This document shows, in pieces, positions 1 to 11,520 of a stretch of DNA of 64,000 bases. The notes under the pieces were generated by a model. The model was not told the DNA's origin and ran no database searches. It worked only from the letters and a program-made list of their open reading frames with translations. Location: the NCBI GenBank assembly GCA_029844215.1, contig CM056736.1, positions 25,481,501-25,545,500 of the forward strand, read 5' to 3'. Source of the DNA: Przewalskia tangutica. Taxonomy: Eukaryota; Streptophyta; Magnoliopsida; Solanales; Solanaceae. Positions within the stretch are counted from its first letter, which is position 1, and every line of letters begins with the position of its first letter. The translations under genes and the position numbers were made by a program.

Positions 1-2
1 CG

Positions 3-812
3 AGCTATGTAAAGTTCATGAAGGATATTCTTAGCAAAAAGAGGAGGATAGAGGACTACGAAACAGTGGTGTTAACTGAAGAATGTAGTGCCATCCTACA
101 GAGAAAACTACCTCAGAAATTACAAGATCCAGGGAGCTTCACCATCCCATGCACTATTGGGAAGTTTGAATGTCAGAAAGCGTTGTGCGATCTAGGGGCA
201 GGCATAAATTTGATGCCCTATCTAGTTTTCTGCAAACTTGGAATGGGAGAAGTCAAACCTACAAACATCACTTTGCAGTTAGCTGACCGCTCCATAGTCC
301 ACCCTAGAGAAGTCATCGAGGATGTGTTGGTAAAGGTGGACAAGTTCATCTTTCCCGCTGATTTCGTTATCTTAGACATAAAAGATAACGACATAATCCC
401 CATCATACTTGGCAGACCCTTCTTAGCCACAGGACAAGTTCTCATCGATGTTCACAAAGGGGAGTTGAAACTTCGGGTGGAAGAAGAAGAGGTGATTTTC
501 AATGTTTTTCGAGCAGCAACCTTCCCAGATGCAAGTGATAACTGTTCGGCTATTGATATTATCGAAGATGCAGTGTCAGACAAAGGGTTCAGAAATGATG
601 ATACGCTTGAAGAAGTACTGACCAAATGGGATGATAGTAGTGGAAACGACCTAAGGCTGATGGAGTATGCAAATTGGATGAATTCTTATGAGAAATGGGA
701 TAGGAGGAGATATGGAGAGCTTGGGCAGATGCCAGAAAGATCAATACCATCCACAGAGAAGGCTCCAGAGTTAGAGTTAAAAATCCTACCCAATCATTTA
801 CAATACCAATAA
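3..812 (+). pseudogene. Athila gag-pol: protease segment
   Basis: This open stretch, already open at the window edge, encodes the end of gag and the retropepsin-like aspartic protease of the element. The catalytic motif appears as CDLGAGINLMP around residues 57-67 counted from the ATG at 18. The usual flap and the C-terminal hydrophobic strand with ILGRPFLATG around residue 130 follow. The protease would process the Gag-Pol polyprotein in the virus-like particle. The stop at 810-812 separates it from the reverse transcriptase, which is fused to it in intact relatives. It is a piece of a decayed polyprotein, not a host gene. Confidence 0.8.
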
Positions 813-836
813 CTAGGTGAAGATCAATCCTTACCA

Positions 837-2320
837 GTGATCATTTCATGCCACCTATCCACAGTAGAGACTGATAAGCTGCTGAGAGTACTGAGGGCTC
901 ACAAGTGTGCCATTGGGTGGACATTAGCAGACATAAAGGGGATAAGTCCATCAACAGTAATGCATAAGATCCGTCTAGATGAGGAGAGCAGACCATCTAT
1001 TGAGGCACAAAGGAGACTAAACCCAAACATGAAAGAGGTAGTCAGAAAGGAAATCATGAAATGGCTCGATGCTGGAGTAATTTATCCTATATCTGACAGC
1101 GCATGGGTGAGTCCAGTACAAGTGGTACCCAAAACGGGTGGTATGACAGTAGTGACCAACGAAAGGAACGAGCTCATTCCGTCTAGAACAGTTACTGGGT
1201 GGAGAATCTGCATTGACTATCGCAAGTTGAACAAGGCAACCAGAAAAGACCACTTTCCGTTGCCATTTCTAGATCAGATGTTGGATAGACTTGCGGGGCA
1301 CAACTACTACTGTTTTCTGGATGGTTACTCAGGGTATCATTAGATTGCGATAGCGCCAGAAGATCAGGAAAAGACGACATTCACCTGCCCTTTTGGCACA
1401 TTTGCATTCAGAAGGATGTCATTCGGGCTTTGCAATGCACCTGCGACCTTTCAGGGGTATATGATGGCAATTTTCTCAGACATGGTGGAGAGGACTATAG
1501 AGATTTTTATGGATGATTTTTCGGTCTTTGGGGCATCGTTCGACGAATGCTTGAGGCACTTGGAAGCAGTGTTAAACTGATGTGAAGAATCTAACCTTGT
1601 GCTAAACTGGAAGAAGTGTCATTTTATGGTAAAAAAAGGGATTGTCCTGGGACACAAAATATCTAACCAAGGTATTGAGGTAGACAAAGCAAAGATTTCA
1701 GTAATCGAAAATCTACCACCTTCAGTATCAACGAAAGGAGTCAGAAGTTTCCTTGGGCATGCGGGTTTCTATAGAAGATTCATCAAGAATTTTTCAAAGG
1801 TTTCAAAGCCTCTTTCCACCTTGCTAATGATGGGGGTTGCTTTTGAATTCAATAAGGAATGCATGACCGCTTTTCAGACACTCAAGGAGAAGCTCATTTC
1901 AGCACCCATAGTCATTGCACCAAACTGGGAGCTTCATTTTAACTAATGTGCGATGCAAGTGATTATGCAGTGGGAGCAGTGCTTGGACAGAGAATCGATA
2001 AGGTATTTAGATCCATTTACTATGCTAGTAAAACTCTGAATGATGCACAGTTAAATTACGCGACTACAGAAAAAGAATTGCTAGCAATAGTGTATGCATT
2101 TGAGAAATTCAGGCCATACTTGATTGGAAATAAAGTGATAGTATACACTGACCATTATGCCATAAAGTACTTGATGATAAGGAAGGATGCAAAACCTCGC
2201 CTCATTCGATGGGTCTTGCTACTATAAGAATTCGACGTGGAAATTCGTGACAAGAAGGGGACAGAGCATTCAGTTGCAGACCACTTGTCAAGGCTTGAGA
2301 ACACAGAGAGCCAGAACACC
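837..2320 (+). pseudogene. Athila reverse transcriptase and RNase H, broken
   Basis: This region holds the gypsy reverse transcriptase, which copies element RNA into DNA, and the linked RNase H. The fingers segment WRICIDYRKLNKAT lies near 1200-1240 and the catalytic FMDD motif at 1506-1517. The connection segment with SFLGHAGFYRRFIKNF lies near 1750-1790. RNase H shows CDASDYAVGAVLG near 1948-1985 and the TEKELLAI segment near 2070. Stops interrupt it at 1341-1343 (TAG), 1578-1580 (TGA) and 2225-2227 (TAA), and a single-base frameshift lies near 1940. All three stops are explained by C-to-T changes of ordinary Gln or Arg codons, typical of methylated-cytosine decay (inference). It cannot produce a full enzyme. 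Confidence 0.85.
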
Positions 2321-3666
2321 AAGGATGTGCAGATAAATGATCACTTCCCAGATGAACAACTATTTCAAGTAAGTGCAGGTTTTAATTTACCTTGGTACGC
2401 TGATTTTGTTAATTTTCTTGCAGCTAAGGTAATACCCCCAGGATTGACAAGACAACAAGTGAAGAGGTTTTACTCCGAAGTAAAACACTACTATTGGGAG
2501 GAGCCGATGTTATACAAACACTGTGCCGATCAAGTCATCAGGCGATGTATACCAGAGGAGGAGATGCACCAGATTCTCACTCATTGTCATACCCTACCAT
2601 GTGGTGGACACTTTGGGGCATCAAGAACAGCAGCAAAGGTACTGCAAAGCGGGTTCTATTGTCCAACACTTTTTAAAGATGCCCATACCTTTGTGAAGAG
2701 ATGTGATAGTTGTCAAAGAACAGGGAACATTTCAAGACGAAATAAAATGCATTCGCATGGGATATTGGAAGTAGAACTATTTGATGTGTGGGGGATCGAA
2801 TTCATGGGTCCATTCCCTCCATCCTTTGGGAATCAGTATATCCTTCTGGCAGTAGATTATGTGTCCAAATGGGTAGAAGCGGTCACGAAGAAAACGATGG
2901 AAGCGTTCAAAGATTCCTTCAAAAGAATATTTTCACAAGGTTTGGCACTCCGAGGGCCATCATCAGTGACGAAGGAAGTCACTTTTGCAACAGGCAGCTG
3001 AATTCATTGCTTTCCCGATATGGAGTCTACCACCGCACCACACTTGCCTACCACCCTCAAGCGAATGGGCAAGCAGAAGTGTCAAATAGGGAAGTGAAGA
3101 GCATATTGGAAAAGACGGTGGATGGCTCAAGGAAGGATTGGTCTATCAAACTGGATGATGCACTGTGGGCGTACAGAACAACATTCAAAACACCAATTGA
3201 AATGTCACCATATAAGTTAGTTTTTGGTAAAGCATGTCATTTGCCAGTAGAGTTGGAACATAGAGCTTATTGGGCAATGAGGAAGTTAAACATGGATGCC
3301 AAAGCAGCAGGGCAGAAGAGGCTGCTACAGCTGAGCGAGTTGGATGAATTCAGGCATAACGCCTATGAGAATGCAAAGATCTACAAAGAACGAACGAAAG
3401 TATGGCACGACAAGATGGTGATACCAAAAGACTTCCAAGAAGGACAACAAGTGCTTTTATTCAACTCAAGGTTAAGGTTGTTTCCAGGCAAGTTAAAATC
3501 GCGTTGTTCAGGACCATACACTGTCGTAAGATCATTCCCCTATGGTGCAGTTGAAATTAAAGGGAGAGAGGGAGCCTCTTTCAAGGTAAACGGACAGAGG
3601 TTAAAACCCTATTTGATCAATGAAATGAAATATATGAGCCTAGTAACATCTCTCACCCTAAAATGA
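2237..3666 (+). pseudogene. Athila integrase, frameshifted
   Basis: The integrase inserts the cDNA copy into the chromosome. The N-terminal HHCC zinc-binding domain is visible around 2570-2730 (His, His, then CDSC). The catalytic core begins near 2780. Where the first catalytic Asp is expected, the sequence encodes Glu (WGIEF, codon GAA near 2796). The second acid is present in IISDEG (near 2960) and the third in NGQAEVSNRE (near 3080). A frameshift near 2930-2945 splits the core between two frames. The C-terminal part reads through to a stop at 3664-3666, ending near LKPYLINEMKYMS, as usual for the lineage. The D-to-E change and the frameshift both argue for inactivity. Confidence 0.85.
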
Positions 3667-5262
3667 TAAGGAACTTGCGTCCGGCTAAAAGACGTTAAAG
3701 ACAGCGCTATTTGGGAGGCAACCCAAGGTATTTTAATTTATTTACTTTAATGCATTTAGTTTTTTTACTTAGAACAGTCTCACGGAGGTATTGTTATGTG
3801 TTGTGATGACAGGTGCAGAGCCAAGAATGTGGAGGGCGAAAACTGAAAAGAAGCCAAAAGAAGATTTCAAGAAAATTGGTTTAGCGCCGCGGCGCCCATT
3901 TGCAGTGCTGCGGCGCAGAAAGTTCAGAAGAGCGCAGTATTTTGGGCGTCGCGGCGCCATGAAGGAAAATCTGAATTTTCGGAAGACGCCCTAATCCGAC
4001 GGCCCTTTCTCCAAATCAAAAATCCAGAGCCCTGCCCCTCGCACGGGATTCAATGCACTATCCACCGCCACCATTTTAAACCAAGTTTGTAAGTTGTCCT
4101 GTTTCTTTTATTTTCTTTGAGTCTTGCACACATTGGGGACAATGTGTGATTTAAGTTTGGGGGGTGTTTTCTTTGTGTCTTATTGTTTTAGTATGTGAGT
4201 CTTTTTAATTTGTTTTGTGTATTTTTGAGTCACAAAAAATTTTTTGAGTCATAATTTTCTGTCAAAGATCATGCATGTTGTAGTTACTAGAAACACATAG
4301 TGAAGTAAGGTTGAATAATGTAATGGAATTAGAAGCAACTATCTAAACACTTAGGTTAGATATGCCAAAAACTCATGAAATCTGTCTATTTAGGGTTTCT
4401 GCTTGAATTGTTCATTATTAAATGTTAAAACCTATGTGTATTATTGCTTGCTATTTGAGGCGAAATAGTTAGGATATGCATGTTAGGGAGATGACTCAGG
4501 CATTTCTTTGTTAGCCAATTCTTACCACTTTTTCCTATCTCTGACATTAAAAATATCCCTAGTCAGCCCCGTTGAGCCTAAACATTAAACTTTTTCTTTG
4601 ACATCCTATATATCCACACTTGTGCCATAAGTAAAAATGTGAAATGGTTGGAATAGAAAGTGTTAAAAAAGAAACAAAAAGAGTGAACAAGTTTGATGCA
4701 CCCCAATAAAAAAAAGTAATAAGAAATAGACAAAAGCCTAAGTTTGGGGTGCTTGTTATTCATAATACACTTCACTCTCTCAAAACAAAAGAGGGGAAAG
4801 ATAGATATGAAGTGAAGAAAGGAAATCGAAAGAAAAGGGAAGAATTGAAAAAGCAAAAGAGCTTATGGTACAGAAAATGAGCCTAAATGCCTATTTTTAC
4901 CTACCCATGCCTAAGCCTACATTACAACCCTGAAAAGTCTTGAAGATCTCTTATATGCATATCCATGATTAGTGGAGAATAGCAAGTAAACATGTCATAG
5001 GATTTTAAAATTGACATGCATAATTCGGTATTTTTACTTTCATTAAGCATGATTAAAAATGAGTTTGCGAGATATCTAGCTTAATGTGTTTAGAATGCTT
5101 AAACTTCATGCTATATGTTCCTGCATATTATTCTGCTAACCTTCATGTTTTTCTAAGTAACACAAATGCAGCAAAGTGATCAATGTCATTGAGTCTTTCT
5201 ATTTTTCTTTTTCCTTGTATCTTTATTTCTTTCTTTTGATCTTTGCTCGAGGGCGAGCAAAT
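3667..5262 (+). other. Athila 3' internal region without a gene
   Basis: About 1.6 kb between integrase and the 3' LTR. I see no convincing reading frame and no env-like ORF with a signal peptide or membrane segment. GC-rich patches with GCGCCGCGGCGCC-type motifs occur at about 3883-3897 and 3947-3959. Polypurine-like AAGTTTGGGG tracts occur at about 4153, 4739 and 5265. The rest is AT-rich. Confidence 0.6.
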
Positions 5263-5280
5263 GTTAAGTTTGGGGGTATT
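5263..5280 (+). promoter_or_regulatory. Polypurine tract of the Athila element
   Basis: AAGTTTGGGGGT lies immediately before the TGAT that opens the 3' LTR. This is the normal position of the plus-strand priming site. Two upstream look-alikes exist near 4153 and 4739. Confidence 0.7.
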
Positions 5281-6518
5281 TGATCGGTGTATTTTATATA
5301 CACCTTTTGAGTCAATTTTAGTGAGTCTTTTGTCCATTTTTGTACAAATACGTGTCGTCTTAGGATAAATTTTCTTCCTTTTGAGTCATATTGGTTTAAA
5401 GTGGCTCATTGGCGAAAAGGAGCAAAAAGAGGGCAAAAACGGACGTTACAGAGCTCGAAAAGCGAGAAAGTGGCGAACCGGGCACAAAACAGGTCGGCGC
5501 CGCGGCACCTCCAGCCAGCAGAGCCAGGCACCACGGCGCCTAATCTTCAGAGGATTGCAGAAGTTCCGGCGTGGCTGATTACGGACATGGCGCGCGGCGG
5601 AAAAATCAGATTTTCGAATTGTCAATGGGCCAGGCCTGAAGGAAAACCTGCATCACGTTTTGGAGGCTATAAAAAGAGAACCCTAGGTCAGATTTAAGGG
5701 TTCCTCTTCTTGTCAAAACACAACACTTGGGAGATCAAGATTGGAGACATTTTCTTAGTAATTTTCTTGTTCTTGTTTTACTTTATTTTCAGTTTATGTT
5801 GGATGTTAAATTAGTTCTTGTCATGTCTATGGCTAGGAACTAACTTTAATATAGGGCTTTCCATGTCAATTCACTTGAACCTTTTCTTTATGAATTAATG
5901 CATGTTCTTGGTTCTTCTTCTTATTGTGAGATTTATTCAATATATGTTTTGATTGCTTGGTAATTACCTGATCATTAATTATCATAATTTTTATAATTTC
6001 TAACTGAAATCCGAAAGGGGGGGTTGTGAATATGATGTAGTTGGATAGACATAGGTTAAATCGTGGATGAAAATACTCCGATACTTGTATAACATTAATA
6101 AGGTTTTTGTTCTTAATCCTCCTCTAGAGTCAACCTTATCACCGAAAGGTAGAAAGGTGTTGTACTGGGGTTGAGTGTTTATATAACCTTAACAGGAGTA
6201 TAAAACGGCTTAGTAAACCTGCTATCTCAAATAGAAGAAGAACCATAGTCAATTGCATTAGTAAGTAAGTTAAGCGGATAGTTGAGGAGATTTGGAAGCC
6301 CTATTTCCACATTACTGAAGTAAAACAACATAGTTTAATTAGTTTTCATAATTAGAGTCATAAACAACAAATCAATTATCGGTCACCAAATAGATAACAT
6401 AGAATAGAAATTGGTACTTGAGCACTAATCTCTGAGGACGATAACTCGGTCTTCTAAGACTATATTACTTGACTCGACACGTGCATTTGCGTAAGTGTGT
6501 GCATTAAATCGCACATCA
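5281..6518 (+). repeat. 3' LTR of the Athila element
   Basis: This LTR of about 1238 bp begins TGATCGGTGT and ends GCACATCA, so the ends form a short TGAT/ATCA inverted repeat. It is preceded by a polypurine tract. A TATA box (TATAAAAAG) lies at 5668-5676, followed by a pyrimidine-rich leader. A GC-rich patch precedes it at 5494-5540. The length fits Athila LTRs. The 5' LTR is not in the window, so LTR divergence cannot be judged. Confidence 0.8.
5668..5676 (+). promoter_or_regulatory. TATA box in the Athila LTR
   Basis: TATAAAAAG sits about 390 bp inside the LTR, where the U3/R promoter is expected, and is followed by a pyrimidine-rich stretch. In a 3' LTR it could drive read-out transcription toward the flanking DNA. 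Confidence 0.55.
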
Positions 6519-6990
6519 TGCACCTACCAAGTTGACGCCCTGCGTCTCCACACATCCTAATGTAAAAATTAAGTCTTCGACTTCATCGAGGAATACTATC
6601 GGGTCGGCCTTGGGGTTCTTCCCTGAGTAAATAGGTTCCCTTATCCTCATAAAATTTGTCCATAGCCTATCAGGTACTGCTTGATCTTCTACACTCTCGA
6701 TGCGTAGTACGCATGGTGGTCCACTGGCCGTGCAGTTCTGGTCGGGCTATACTTGAGACACTAGGTGCGGGCGGAACCATGTGTGGAACTGCAGCTGTCA
6801 TTAACTCTATGAGTCTATCTAGTTTTTGTCTCACCGTCTCCTGGGCCGTTTGACTCTCATTTTCTTCAACATTTTCCCCGCTTTCTTCAGACACCACTAC
6901 CTCAACCGGAGGTACATGAGCTTCATGATGAACCTCCTTTTGAGCCCCTAGGACTTGTGAATTCACCATTTTCTGTGAAGACAAACACAC
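6519..6990 (-). pseudogene. gypsy gag fragment
   Basis: An ATG at 6990 opens a reading frame with an acidic region and a segment ending near 6690. After a frameshift the gag core continues with FMRIREPIYSG, then DPIVFLDEVED and a short helix, stopping at the Athila LTR border at 6519. The pattern FLRxxPPxFxG...DPxxFIDEV is the usual start of the retrotransposon gag domain of chromovirus-type gypsy elements (family knowledge). Gag builds the virus-like particle. Only its N-terminal half remains here. Confidence 0.65.
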
Positions 6991-7990
6991 TCATATTTTA
7001 GAAGACGGAATGTCTACTTTAGCTCCTAAAAGTTTCTTATACCTCATAAGCATGCAATACCACAAGAAAACGCAGATTAACTAAACAATAGTGACAACTC
7101 ATATCTTGCATTCATAATGCTTCATTCCTCATATTCTAAAATATTTCATGACATTACAATAAATCACATCAGATCATTCTTCGTCACTCATTATAGCTCT
7201 CTTACTCTAACATGCACCTACTACAACACGTTCTAGAGGGCTTAACCGCATAATTCGCCTATTCTGCATGTTGGCATTCAACTTCCTGTGAACCTTCTTT
7301 CTTGCTTCTCTTTCCATATCGTCTATTATGTCCCTTACTCCTCTTACCTGATATAGAAATTTGCACAATGAATCTTCTGTAATATCTTCTCTTAGCATTC
7401 TTGCCCCTCTGAATGTGAAATGAAACTTTTCTGGGACGGAGTTGAATATTATCTGTAATATGACTCCAATTGAAAAGTTGAAGAATGTCGGCTAGTATGA
7501 ACGCCTCTTTTGTCTAGTCCTAAGCAAATACGTACAAAGTACGATTGTGTCATCTATATAATCATCAAAATCGTCTCTGGAGTCCATCTTACGACGCGTG
7601 AATTCCTTCTGAGCTCGCATTGCCCTTTGCTGGGTGAGGGTATTCTGCCTAAATAGTAGACACAGGTAATAAATAAGAGAATACTAAAGATCCGTTCCAT
7701 GAGCACTTCCTTCTTCGTTGAAACTCGTCTTATAACCACCATCTACAAAACACTTGTCAGAAAGTTTATGGTGGTACAGTCTCCTTTTCCATGACCCTTT
7801 TAAAAGAGGTAGTACAAGAATCAAGTCTTTGAAAAGACTCAAGATAGGCACGAGAAGAGTATGAAAGAAGGAAAATTGTTAGAATGGTATTCCGTTCACT
7901 TATTACTAAGGTGGAGCGCACACCGTTGCAATAAGTAATCGTTCAAACATCCAACTCAAATAAAGTTCCTAGAATCTATTAACCTGGTTT

Positions 7991-8006
7991 AGCTCTGATA
8001 TCAACT
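7991..8006 (-). promoter_or_regulatory. Primer-binding site (initiator tRNA-Met type)
   Basis: On the minus strand TTGATATCAGAGCTAAACC follows the LTR end CGTGACA by two bases. It resembles TGGTATCAGAGC, the complement of the plant initiator tRNA-Met 3' end, with one mismatch. This fixes the orientation of this element. By homology of LTR ends it also orients the four solo LTRs described below. Confidence 0.65.
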
Positions 8007-9234
8007 TGTCACGCCCCGATTTTTCTCAAGTATTTACTTAGAGCGTGATGGCACCTTGAAAATTATTCCTTACCAGGAGCACCATCTAATTCTCTTTATT
8101 TTGAAATTCAAACTTGTATTTAAATGCGCAACTAGTATTAATATTTGACACAGTTTTTCACTTTTATGTACTGCCTTTCTGGATTTTGATAGATCTGAGG
8201 CAGAGACTTCAAACTACAATAACTCTCAACCCGTAAGTGTGTTTTATCCCTGCTTTGTCTCAATATGACCTTCACATATAGATGTACTCCAAATTTCACC
8301 AAATTCTCACAAGTACAACTTAGTGGAAACGGGTTGTAAATTTCTGCCTTCCCGAGCTTCAGTCAAGCCGAGGCAGAAACTTTAAACAGCGATAACTATC
8401 AACCCGTAAGTCGGATAGACCCCCGTAAGGTCTCAAAATGTCAAAAACGGAGAAATATAGAATTTCATTTAGCACAAATTTTCAGATTCTCTACCGAATT
8501 GTACAGTTTTACGTTTTTGTGTGCTGCCTTTTCGGACTCCAGACAATCCGAGACAGAAACTTCAAACTATGATAACTCTTAAACCGTAAGTCCGTTTCAT
8601 CTCTTATTTGGCTCAGTATGATCATAACATAGAGGTGTACAACACTTCTGAATCTCATTCAATTATAAAAAGTATAACTTAGTGAAAACAGTTCGCAAAG
8701 TTCATGACTCAACTAGTTGTTTAAACAATCAAAAGCTCGTGATTTATTTCAACACCCAATTCATATTCTAACATGTATTGAACTTAAAATAATGAATTTC
8801 ACTAAGAATTTCTGAGTGAGAAAACTCACCTTGTAAGCGTGAAAATGATTGTTGTTCGGTTGCTAAACGTGACCCTTGCTCCATAGTATTTTTTATTCTT
8901 GTTCTTCTTGCCCTCTTGAAAACTTCCAGATTTGTTTTCTTCTTGTTCACTTATTTTTTTTGATTTTCTATTCTTTGTGCCAAGTACAATGTATAAGTAG
9001 ATGTGTTTGTAGGAGGTGGAAGGACAAGGGATTGAAGGAAAATTAAAGGCTGATTCTTTCACACGATTTCCCAGCAGAAACATTATGTCACTTATTTATT
9101 CATTAATCACTAACTTAGCCAACCTTTGGTTAATACAAATAAATTGTAGAATTTTTAATAAAGTTCATCAAGTAATTAAAGGTAGGCTAATTTAACACAA
9201 TAAAAAATTATGTGAAAGAGAATCCCATAAAACA
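8007..9234 (-). repeat. 5' LTR of the minus-strand gypsy element (outer border uncertain)
   Basis: The inner border TGTCACGCCCCG at 8007 abuts the primer-binding site. The LTR contains three imperfect tandem units of about 190 bp (8165-8710). The outer border near 9234 (ACA on plus, TGT on minus) is not verified by a second copy. Confidence 0.45.
8165..8710 (-). repeat. Three imperfect ~190-bp tandem repeats in the LTR
   Basis: Each unit contains a CTGCCTTTC-like start, GAGGCAGAAACTTCAAAC, a CGATAACTCTCAACCCGTAAG-like block and a segment ending in AAGTATAACTTAGTG. Units start near 8165, 8345 and 8520. Related units recur at 21660-22090 inside a hAT-like element. Confidence 0.7.
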
Positions 9235-9402
9235 TAATTTTATAAGAAAGCTTTTATTATGGACATTTTTTTCTTAGGCAGAATAGTTATTAGAGGATAT
9301 GCATAAGTCAAAGTACTAATCATCACTAAGAGATGTAGTATATTTCCACCACCCTTGTATATATTTTTCTTAGTAGGGACATAATATATTACTACCACCC
9401 TT

Positions 9403-9406
<4 letters not shown>

Positions 9407-9456
<50 letters not shown>
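9407..9456. repeat. (AT)n microsatellite
   Basis: An uninterrupted run of about 25 AT dinucleotides. The copia element to its right starts mid-gag immediately afterwards, so the array marks a truncation breakpoint. Confidence 0.95.
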
Positions 9457-9459
<3 letters not shown>

Positions 9460-9483
9460 TTCTCATTTAAAAGAAATTTTCTG

Positions 9484-10240
9484 AATTTTACAGATGTGGT
9501 AAATGAACTTATGGCTGAAGAAACATGTTTGAAGACTCTAAAAGGGGTACATAAGGCTTCTACTTCCGTATTGGCAGCTCCTTCATCTGCACCGGTCCTT
9601 GCAGCCCCTACACACCAGTATAAAACATTTGTCATGGGTAATTGTAATTATTGCAAGAAACCAGGACACTGAAAGAATCAATGTCCTGAGTTGCGGAAGT
9701 CGTTTGGTTCTAAACCTCCATATTCGGGACAAGGACATAAGCCTTCTCAACAGAAGCCATATTCTGGGGGTCAATTCCAGAACTCTTATCCACCCACTCA
9801 GGCTGCCTTTATGCCCTCTCTTGATCACCCAACTTCAGGAGCCTCTATGAGTCACAGTACTGATTCTGTAGCTGACCAATATCAGAAGTTTCTTGCCTTC
9901 CAATAATTTCAAACGAATTCTCAATCTTATGTTTTTTCTACTCCTTCCATCTCATCACCATCTATTAGTTCAGGTATCATTTTGTCTTCTTGGATCTTAG
10001 ACTCTGGATCTGAAAATCATATGTCTCCTGATTCTTCTGTCTTTGCATCTATGTCTTCTTACCCCCCTTTCACTTCTGTTGTGACTGCTAATGACACACA
10101 TATGCCATTGATAGGCATTGACACCATTCATACATCTACTTTATCATTACCTGATGTTTATTGCATTCCAAAATTGCATATGAATCTTTCTTCTGCTGGT
10201 CAAATATGTGACTCTGGATGCTTTATTTGACTTTTCCCTA
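9484..10240 (+). pseudogene. copia gag zinc knuckle and protease
   Basis: The frame DVVNELMAEETCLKTL leads to a CCHC zinc knuckle, CNYCKKPGH then a stop then KNQC, at about 9640-9685. The TGA replaces what is normally Trp or another residue between His and Cys. A proline/glutamine-rich linker follows to 9906, then a further stop. The protease motif WILDSGSENHM lies near 9991-10023, followed by the usual LPDVYCIPKLHMNL segment that leads into the integrase pre-domain. Gag packages element RNA and the protease matures the polyprotein; neither is functional here. Confidence 0.75.
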
Positions 10241-10726
10241 ATTCTTGTTATGTACAGGATCTAAAATCCAAGATAGTGATTGGGACCGGGCGTAGAAGGG
10301 GAAAAGGTCTCTATGTTTTGGATGATCTGCATCTTCCTACTCATGTAGCAGCTATGCCTGTTAATTTATCTTCTTTCATTTAACACTTACCTCTTCGAAG
10401 TTTAATTTATGGCACTCTAGACTTGGTCATGTATCCTCTCTTTTGCGCTTTATGTGTAGTACTGGTGTTCTTGGTGATTTACAATCCAATGATATTTCTG
10501 ACTGTAGTGGATGTAAACTTGGAAAATTTTCTGCTTTGCCTTTTAATCTTAGTACTTTCTTCTGCACCATTTGATCTAGTTCATTCAGATATTTTGGGGC
10601 CAACATCTATCCATACTAAGGGAGACTCCAAATATTATGTTTCATTTATTGATGATTATACTCGTTATTATTGGGTTTATTTGTTGAAAAAACGTTCTGA
10701 TTTTGTTCATACTTATGTTGAGTTTC
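10240..10726 (+). pseudogene. copia GAG-pre-integrase and integrase core, first part
   Basis: After a degenerate pre-integrase stretch with several stops, the integrase core opens with FDLVHSDILGP and FIDDYTRYYWVYLL (10570-10700), which holds the first catalytic Asp. It is cut at 10726 by a solo LTR and resumes at 14037. Confidence 0.75.
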
Positions 10727-11324
10727 TGTCACACCCCGAATTTGGGCCCGTGACTGGTGCCTTACCCCGGGCACCCTAGTGATACATACATCAGAGAAAA
10801 TCAGCGGAACATAACACATGAGTCATGAAACAAGAGATATAATAATAAACAGGCCAACCAAAACGGTTGCCTTCAGTATATACATAAAACCTGAACAGTT
10901 TAATCCTTTTACAACCACCGCCAACAGTTCTCTGACCTCTAAGATTTACAACACTATGACGGGACGGGGCCCGCCATACCACGAATGTTCAAGAACCTAC
11001 AACTCGTGGAACACATACAAAAGATAAGCCTCGGAGAAACGGAGCTTCCCAATCTGTTGGCTGTGATCCTAAGAGCGAGGATCCACGGCCGATGTACCTC
11101 TACTGCGGCGAACGCGGCCGAAGGAGGTCGATCTGGCAGTACCAAGTATGTGAAAGCGTAAAATCAGTAAATGAAATCATACTAGTCTATATAAAGCGGG
11201 AGACATGTATGATAACCAAACTACTGATTCACAACATAAAGCGATCATGTCGATCGGGGACTCACGCCTCAAGTCATCACTCAAATATAACTATGGGTCT
11301 CACGCCCACAACATCAATCATGTT

Positions 11325-11520
11325 CGCATCACGGCGCATGCCCCCGGAATTCTGCCTCGGTGTAGACATGTCCATGATGCAACAATAATACTAATGCCCC
11401 ATGGCCACATGCCCCCGGAATTCTACCTCGGTGTAGACACGTCCATGTGACATCAACAACAATATACTGGGTGATCAACCCTGCCGCATGGCCACATGTC
11501 CATGTAACCACAATAAGACA
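11325..11520. repeat. Minisatellite in solo LTR A
   Basis: Imperfect repeats of a unit containing CCCCCGGAATTCTGCCTCGG and GTGTAGACATGTCCATG, with clear units at about 11339 and 11409 and a partial one near 11490. It occupies the same relative place as the minisatellites in copies B, C and D. Confidence 0.6.

Larger units (their letters stand above)
1..6518 (+). mobile_element. Athila-type Ty3/gypsy retrotransposon, 3' portion
   Basis: The window opens inside the gag-pol region of an LTR retrotransposon. Protease, reverse transcriptase, RNase H and integrase follow in gypsy order, then a 1.6-kb non-coding stretch, a polypurine tract and a 3' LTR. The protease motif DLGA followed by INLMP, the integrase segment around FDVWGIEFMGPF, and the AAGTTTGGGGG tracts fit the Athila branch of the Athila/Tat group (family knowledge). 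The 5' LTR, primer-binding site and gag start lie outside the window. At least three in-frame stops and two frameshifts make it non-autonomous. Its 3' LTR ends exactly where an older minus-strand gypsy gag resumes, so this is a nested insertion. Confidence 0.88.
6519..9234 (-). mobile_element. Minus-strand Ty3/gypsy element, 5' part (LTR, PBS, leader, gag fragment)
   Basis: Read on the minus strand this is the start of a gypsy-type element. An LTR ends in CGGGGCGTGACA at 8007. A primer-binding site matching initiator tRNA-Met follows (TGATATCAGAGC, complement at about 7991-8004). Then come about 1 kb of leader and a gag fragment (6990 down to 6519). The rest of the element is cut off where the Athila LTR begins, so it is the older host of that insertion. 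The outer LTR border near 9234 is a guess based on a terminal ACA. Confidence 0.65.

Noticed and set aside
4578..4856. Possible env-like hydrophobic frame in the Athila 3' region
   Set aside because: It is on the strand opposite to the element, only 92 codons, and its hydrophobic look comes from A-rich repeats read backwards.
9240..9635. 131-codon minus-strand frame with a long Ile-Tyr run
   Set aside because: The run is the translation of the AT microsatellite, and the rest is antisense to copia gag.
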